From an uncultured Tenacibaculum sp. (GTDB lineage: Bacteria > Bacteroidota > Bacteroidia > Flavobacteriales > Flavobacteriaceae): a stretch of DNA of 64,000 nucleotides. Below, in pieces: positions 61,159 to 64,000 of this stretch. The DNA lies in NCBI RefSeq assembly GCF_947499065.1, contig NZ_CANMMT010000002.1:185313-249312 (forward strand). Reading direction: 5' to 3'. Position 1 is the stretch's first letter. Each line of letters begins with the position of its first letter. A program made the position numbers and the translations under genes. The notes under the pieces are model-generated. The model was not told where the DNA came from. It worked only from the letters and a program-made list of their open reading frames with translations, and did not search any database.

Positions 61159-61166
61159 TATATTTG
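61159..61166 (+). promoter_or_regulatory. -7 box of ung
   Basis: TATATTTG, an exact TAnnTTTG match, 24 bp before the ung ATG, within the 37-bp gap shared with mutS2. Confidence 0.55.
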
Positions 61167-61175
61167 AAACCAAAG

Positions 61176-61183
61176 CAAAAATA
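61176..61183 (-). promoter_or_regulatory. -7 box of mutS2
   Basis: Minus-strand TATTTTTG, an exact TAnnTTTG match, 22 bp before the mutS2 start. It lies beyond the ung -7 box, so the two promoters cross. Confidence 0.5.
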
Positions 61184-61190
61184 GGAAAGA

Positions 61191-61856
61191 ATGCAAGTAA
61201 AAATAGCAGATAGTTGGAAAAATATTTTACAGTCTGAATTTGAAAAAGATTATTTCAAAAACTTAACATCGTTTGTTAAGAACGAATACAGTACAAGAGT
61301 ATGTTATCCTAAAGGGTCAGAAGTTTTTGCAGCATTTGATGCTTGTTCATTGGATGATTTGAAAGTTGTTATCTTAGGACAAGATCCTTATCATGGAAAA
61401 GGACAGGCAAATGGTTTGTGTTTTTCAGTACATGATCAAATTCAACATCCACCATCATTAATTAATATATTTAAAGAAATTGAAACTGACTTAGGAATTC
61501 CTTATCCTAAATCAGGTGATTTATCTCGTTGGGCAAAGCAAGGTGTTTTATTGTTGAATGCTACTTTAACAGTAAGAGAATCAGAAGCTGGAAGCCATCA
61601 AAAACAAGGGTGGGAAGAGTTTACAGATGCAGTAATTAGAAAAGTTTCTGATGAGAAAAAAGATGTGGTTTTTTTACTTTGGGGAGGCTTTGCTAAAAAG
61701 AAGGTAAAGTTAATTGATACTAAAAAACATCATGTATTAACATCTGGACATCCTTCCCCTTTAAGTGCAAATAGAGGTTATTGGTTTGGAAATAAACATT
61801 TTTCTAAAACGAATGCCATTTTAAAAGATTTAAATTTAGCTACTATACAATGGTAA
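61191..61856 (+). CDS. ung: uracil-DNA glycosylase
   Basis: The 221-residue family-1 UDG that removes uracil from DNA to start base-excision repair. The catalytic water-activating motif is ILGQDPYHGKGQANGLCFSV (Asp65), and the DNA-binding HPSPLSANRG motif with the catalytic His is near the end. Length and motifs are standard. It shares a 37-bp divergent gap with mutS2, and its 3' end overlaps the convergent glycosyltransferase gene by 14 bp. Confidence 0.96.
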   Translation: MQVKIADSWKNILQSEFEKDYFKNLTSFVKNEYSTRVCYPKGSEVFAAFDACSLDDLKVVILGQDPYHGKGQANGLCFSVHDQIQHPPSLINIFKEIETDLGIPYPKSGDLSRWAKQGVLLLNATLTVRESEAGSHQKQGWEEFTDAVIRKVSDEKKDVVFLLWGGFAKKKVKLIDTKKHHVLTSGHPSPLSANRGYWFGNKHFSKTNAILKDLNLATIQW

Positions 61857-62859
61857 TTTGCGGTAAAATTGTTTGATTATAATAAGGTAAAATTAAGGCT
61901 TCAAGAATATCTTCTGTAACATCTGGATAATTTACTTCTACAATTTTTTTAGAATTTACCCATTTAGATATTTTGGGTAATTGTTTTTTATTGAATTTTT
62001 TCAATACAGGCACTCCAATTTGCTTTAATGCTAGAGCATTACATTGTTGTTCGTATTGGTTTTTCATTGGGATAACAAGTAGTTTTTTTCTTAAAAATAA
62101 AGCCTCTGCTGGAGTTTCAAATCCCGCGCCACAGATAACTCCTTTAGAAGAACTAATACTTTTTATAAAGTCGTTTCCGTTAATGGGTTTTATAATAATG
62201 TTATTTTTAAAAATATGTTTTTTAGTGTGTTTAGAAAACACTTCCCATTTAACGTCTTCTATTTGAGATAATACTTTTATAATTTTTTTATCCCCATATG
62301 CTGGAAGATAAACTGTATAATGACCTTTTTTAGTTACGTTGCTATATCTTATCTTTTTTCGAATTATAGGAGGGAAGGTAGCTGACGAGTATGTGCTAAA
62401 ATGAAAACCAAATTTTACTTTAGCTGGTGCATAGTATTTTAAAATTAATCGTTCAAATCTATATGTTCCGTATTTAGGTGCGTTTTTGTCCAATACTGCA
62501 TTTTGATGACTTAAAGATATGATTGGGGTATTTTTAAGTATAGCAGCCCAAGCTGTAACAGGTTCAAAATCATTAATTACTAAATCATAGCTTTCTAAAG
62601 GGACAGATTTGATTTCTGAATATAGGTTTTTAAGCTTAGCTTTTTTTAAAGTATTCAAGAAATCAATACCACCTTTTTTTCCAAATATAAAGCTCAATCC
62701 GTAGTATTTATATTTTATTTCAAAAGGAAGCTGAAGTTCACATTGGTAGCCACTAATTAGGACATCTACTTCTGCTTTTTGTTGTAAATAAGGAATTATT
62801 TCTATTGCTCTACTAGCATGTCCGTTACCTGTTCCTTGAAAAGCGTATAAAATTTTCAT
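61843..62859 (-). CDS. glycosyltransferase (MJ1255/VC2487-like, GT-B fold)
   Basis: A 338-residue GT-B enzyme. The N-terminal acceptor domain begins ILYAFQGTGNGHASRAIEII, a G-x-G-H-x-(S/T)-R motif shared with MurG and MGD-type transferases. The C-terminal donor domain has SSSKGVICGAGFETPAEALF and KKLLVIPMKNQYEQQCNALA, resembling UDP-sugar binding sites. It has no membrane helix but may work at the inner-membrane face. It is 9 bp downstream of an LpxH-like gene, which suggests a shared glycolipid or lipid pathway. The donor and acceptor are unknown. Confidence 0.8.
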   Translation of the reverse strand: MKILYAFQGTGNGHASRAIEIIPYLQQKAEVDVLISGYQCELQLPFEIKYKYYGLSFIFGKKGGIDFLNTLKKAKLKNLYSEIKSVPLESYDLVINDFEPVTAWAAILKNTPIISLSHQNAVLDKNAPKYGTYRFERLILKYYAPAKVKFGFHFSTYSSATFPPIIRKKIRYSNVTKKGHYTVYLPAYGDKKIIKVLSQIEDVKWEVFSKHTKKHIFKNNIIIKPINGNDFIKSISSSKGVICGAGFETPAEALFLRKKLLVIPMKNQYEQQCNALALKQIGVPVLKKFNKKQLPKISKWVNSKKIVEVNYPDVTEDILEALILPYYNQTILPQITIV

Positions 62860-62868
62860 AATTATCTC

Positions 62869-63741
62869 TTAGTGTTTTTCAATATTGAATTCTTTTAAAA
62901 GTTCTTCAAATAGCATACTGTTGCTGCTTTCGGAAGCAATAAATTCAGCATCATTTACTTGTAGATTTATATGTTGATTTTGTACAAGCTCATCTTTTTC
63001 ATATTCATACAATGACCAGGATTTATTATGATATTCTAAAGCAGATAAATTTTCTATCCAGTCGCCAGAGTTTAAATATGTTGTATGGCCATTTTCGTTT
63101 TCAATGTGTTTAATTTCGGGATGGTGAATATGTCCACAAACAACATAATCATATCCTTTAGAAATGGCTATATCTGAAGCTGTTTCTTCAAAATTATTAA
63201 TAAACTTTACAGCGCTTTTAACACTGTTTTTTATTTTTTTTGAAAAAGACAATCTACCGTATCCTAATTGTTTGCTAAACCAATTAACAGCAGTGTTTAT
63301 AATAATTAAAGTATCGTAACCAATGCTACCTAATTTTGCTAACCATTTTGAATGCTGCATAGTTACATCAAAAACATCTCCATGGAAAAACCATCCTTTT
63401 TTGCCGTCAAGGTCTAAAACCACTTTATTAACTATTTCAAAGCTTCCAAGTCTAAAGCCTTTAAACTTACGAAGCATTTCATCGTGGTTTCCTGTAATGT
63501 AGTACACTTTAGTACCTGAAGTTATAAAAGACATTATTTGTTTTATAATCTTCATGTGTGGTTTAGGAAAATAACGCTTTTTAAATTGCCAGATGTCTAT
63601 GATATCTCCATTTAAAATTAAAATCTTTGGATTGATCGTTTTTAAATAATTATGAAGTTCCGAAGCTCTGCAACCATAAGTGCCTAAATGAACATCGGAA
63701 ATAACAACAACATCTAGTTTACGTTTTTTATTTTTCTTCAT
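62869..63741 (-). CDS. LpxH-like metallophosphoesterase
   Basis: A 290-residue calcineurin-like phosphoesterase. All metal-binding blocks are present: VVISDVHLGTYGCR, LILNGDIIDIWQF, YYITGNHDEMLRKF, GWFFHGDVFD and YVVCGHIHHPEI. Insertion and order match the LpxH/UDP-2,3-diacylglucosamine diphosphatase family, which cuts UDP-diacyl-GlcN in lipid A synthesis. At 290 residues it is somewhat long, and the pairing with a glycosyltransferase suggests another UDP- or lipid-linked substrate is possible. It is probably bound loosely to the inner membrane. Confidence 0.85.
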   Translation of the reverse strand: MKKNKKRKLDVVVISDVHLGTYGCRASELHNYLKTINPKILILNGDIIDIWQFKKRYFPKPHMKIIKQIMSFITSGTKVYYITGNHDEMLRKFKGFRLGSFEIVNKVVLDLDGKKGWFFHGDVFDVTMQHSKWLAKLGSIGYDTLIIINTAVNWFSKQLGYGRLSFSKKIKNSVKSAVKFINNFEETASDIAISKGYDYVVCGHIHHPEIKHIENENGHTTYLNSGDWIENLSALEYHNKSWSLYEYEKDELVQNQHINLQVNDAEFIASESSNSMLFEELLKEFNIEKH

Positions 63742-63863
63742 TCTAAAATGTACTATTGCGTTTAAACAAATGTACTTTTCAAATGTTTTTGAATGTTAAA
63801 CTAATTGTAAACTGTTGGTAATTAGAAAATCATTAATCTGTAATGGGAAAGTTATGTAAAAGT

Positions 63864-63890
63864 AAAAAGCTCGGAATGTCCGAGCTTTTT
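63864..63890 (-). terminator. terminator of the gene at the right edge
   Basis: AAAAAGCTCGG / CCGAGCTTTTT, a perfect 11-bp stem with one further A-T pair, followed on the minus strand by T residues. Confidence 0.8.
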
Positions 63891-63910
63891 TATGATGTGT
63901 TCTAAAAGTA

Positions 63911-64000
63911 TTATCTGTTATGTAATACCCAAGTTCCTTGTTCTAGTAAAGGAAGTGCTTGTTTGTACTTTACTTCTTTTTCTTCACCAGTCATTACATT
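63911..64000 (-). CDS. C-terminal end of an unidentified protein (cut by window edge)
   Basis: A minus-strand frame open from the window end to TAA 63911-63913. Its 29 residues include EEKEVKYKQALPLLEQGTWV and end LHNR, with natural composition. A good terminator lies 20 bp downstream. The fragment is too short for me to name. Confidence 0.6.
   Translation of the reverse strand, partial: NVMTGEEKEVKYKQALPLLEQGTWVLHNR

Overview
The window is a chromosome segment from a marine-type member of the family Flavobacteriaceae (Bacteroidota); a Tenacibaculum- or Polaribacter-like genus is my guess. The DNA is very AT-rich. Short coding units are separated by terse hairpin terminators, and many starts are preceded by the Bacteroidota -7 promoter box TAnnTTTG. 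Typical flavobacterial neighbourhoods are present: tpx-dgkA-ftsK-lolA-lptF-ribB, a small membrane gene followed by ettA, and a MATE gene overlapping a 74-codon acidic gene. I see no rRNA, tRNA, CRISPR array, insertion sequence or prophage.

Layout. 1-3.1 kb: a frameshifted mini-gene, yebC and a large membrane-anchored protein with a MORN-like tail. 3.1-9.7 kb: a short-chain acyl-CoA block, with an acyl-CoA carboxylase subunit and a ScfR/RamB-type regulator divergent from malate synthase and isocitrate lyase. 9.9-14.6 kb: a redox/electrophile-stress island (MarR-GNAT fusion, DoxX, OsmC, FMN reductase, Fe-S/CDGSH protein, Cys-less glutaredoxin, MarR, pirin). 14.7-17.3 kb: YceI lipoprotein, membrane AraC regulator and a secreted unknown, with a ~46-bp direct repeat at both ends. 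17.4-22.5 kb: two flavin oxidoreductases under matching palindromes, a triple CBM48-like protein and a double-DTG aspartyl protease. 22.7-31 kb: ettA, a LytS/LytTR two-component pair, tandem DUF5694-like proteins, a Cys-rich metal-binding-like lipoprotein and an S41 peptidase. 31-39 kb: lpdA, argS and small unknowns. 39-41 kb: an orphan double-glycine-leader peptide gene beside a serine hydrolase. 41-45 kb: MORN protein, mnmA and a second nitronate monooxygenase. 45-53.5 kb: the conserved envelope/division/riboflavin operon and a MATE pump. 53.5-64 kb: a secreted papain-like protein, TetR with acyl-CoA dehydrogenase, OmpA, mutS2, ung, a glycosyltransferase and an LpxH-like phosphoesterase.

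The most interesting material is regulatory. Four separate sets of operator-like sequences can be read directly and tied to nearby genes: TTTTAGC(A/G)AACG at the aceBA and carboxylase promoters; TTTCC(A/T)TGGAAA at three sites around a MarR gene, with identical geometry to the -7 box at two of them; a 24-26 bp palindrome at both flavin oxidoreductase promoters; and paired TAGGC-N6-GCCTA sites between tetR and the acyl-CoA dehydrogenase. Three minus-strand genes also end inside hairpins that hold the stop codon in or beside the loop. The best candidate for an undescribed product is the GG-leader peptide at 39.3 kb. All functions are read from sequence and family knowledge; no database search was possible.
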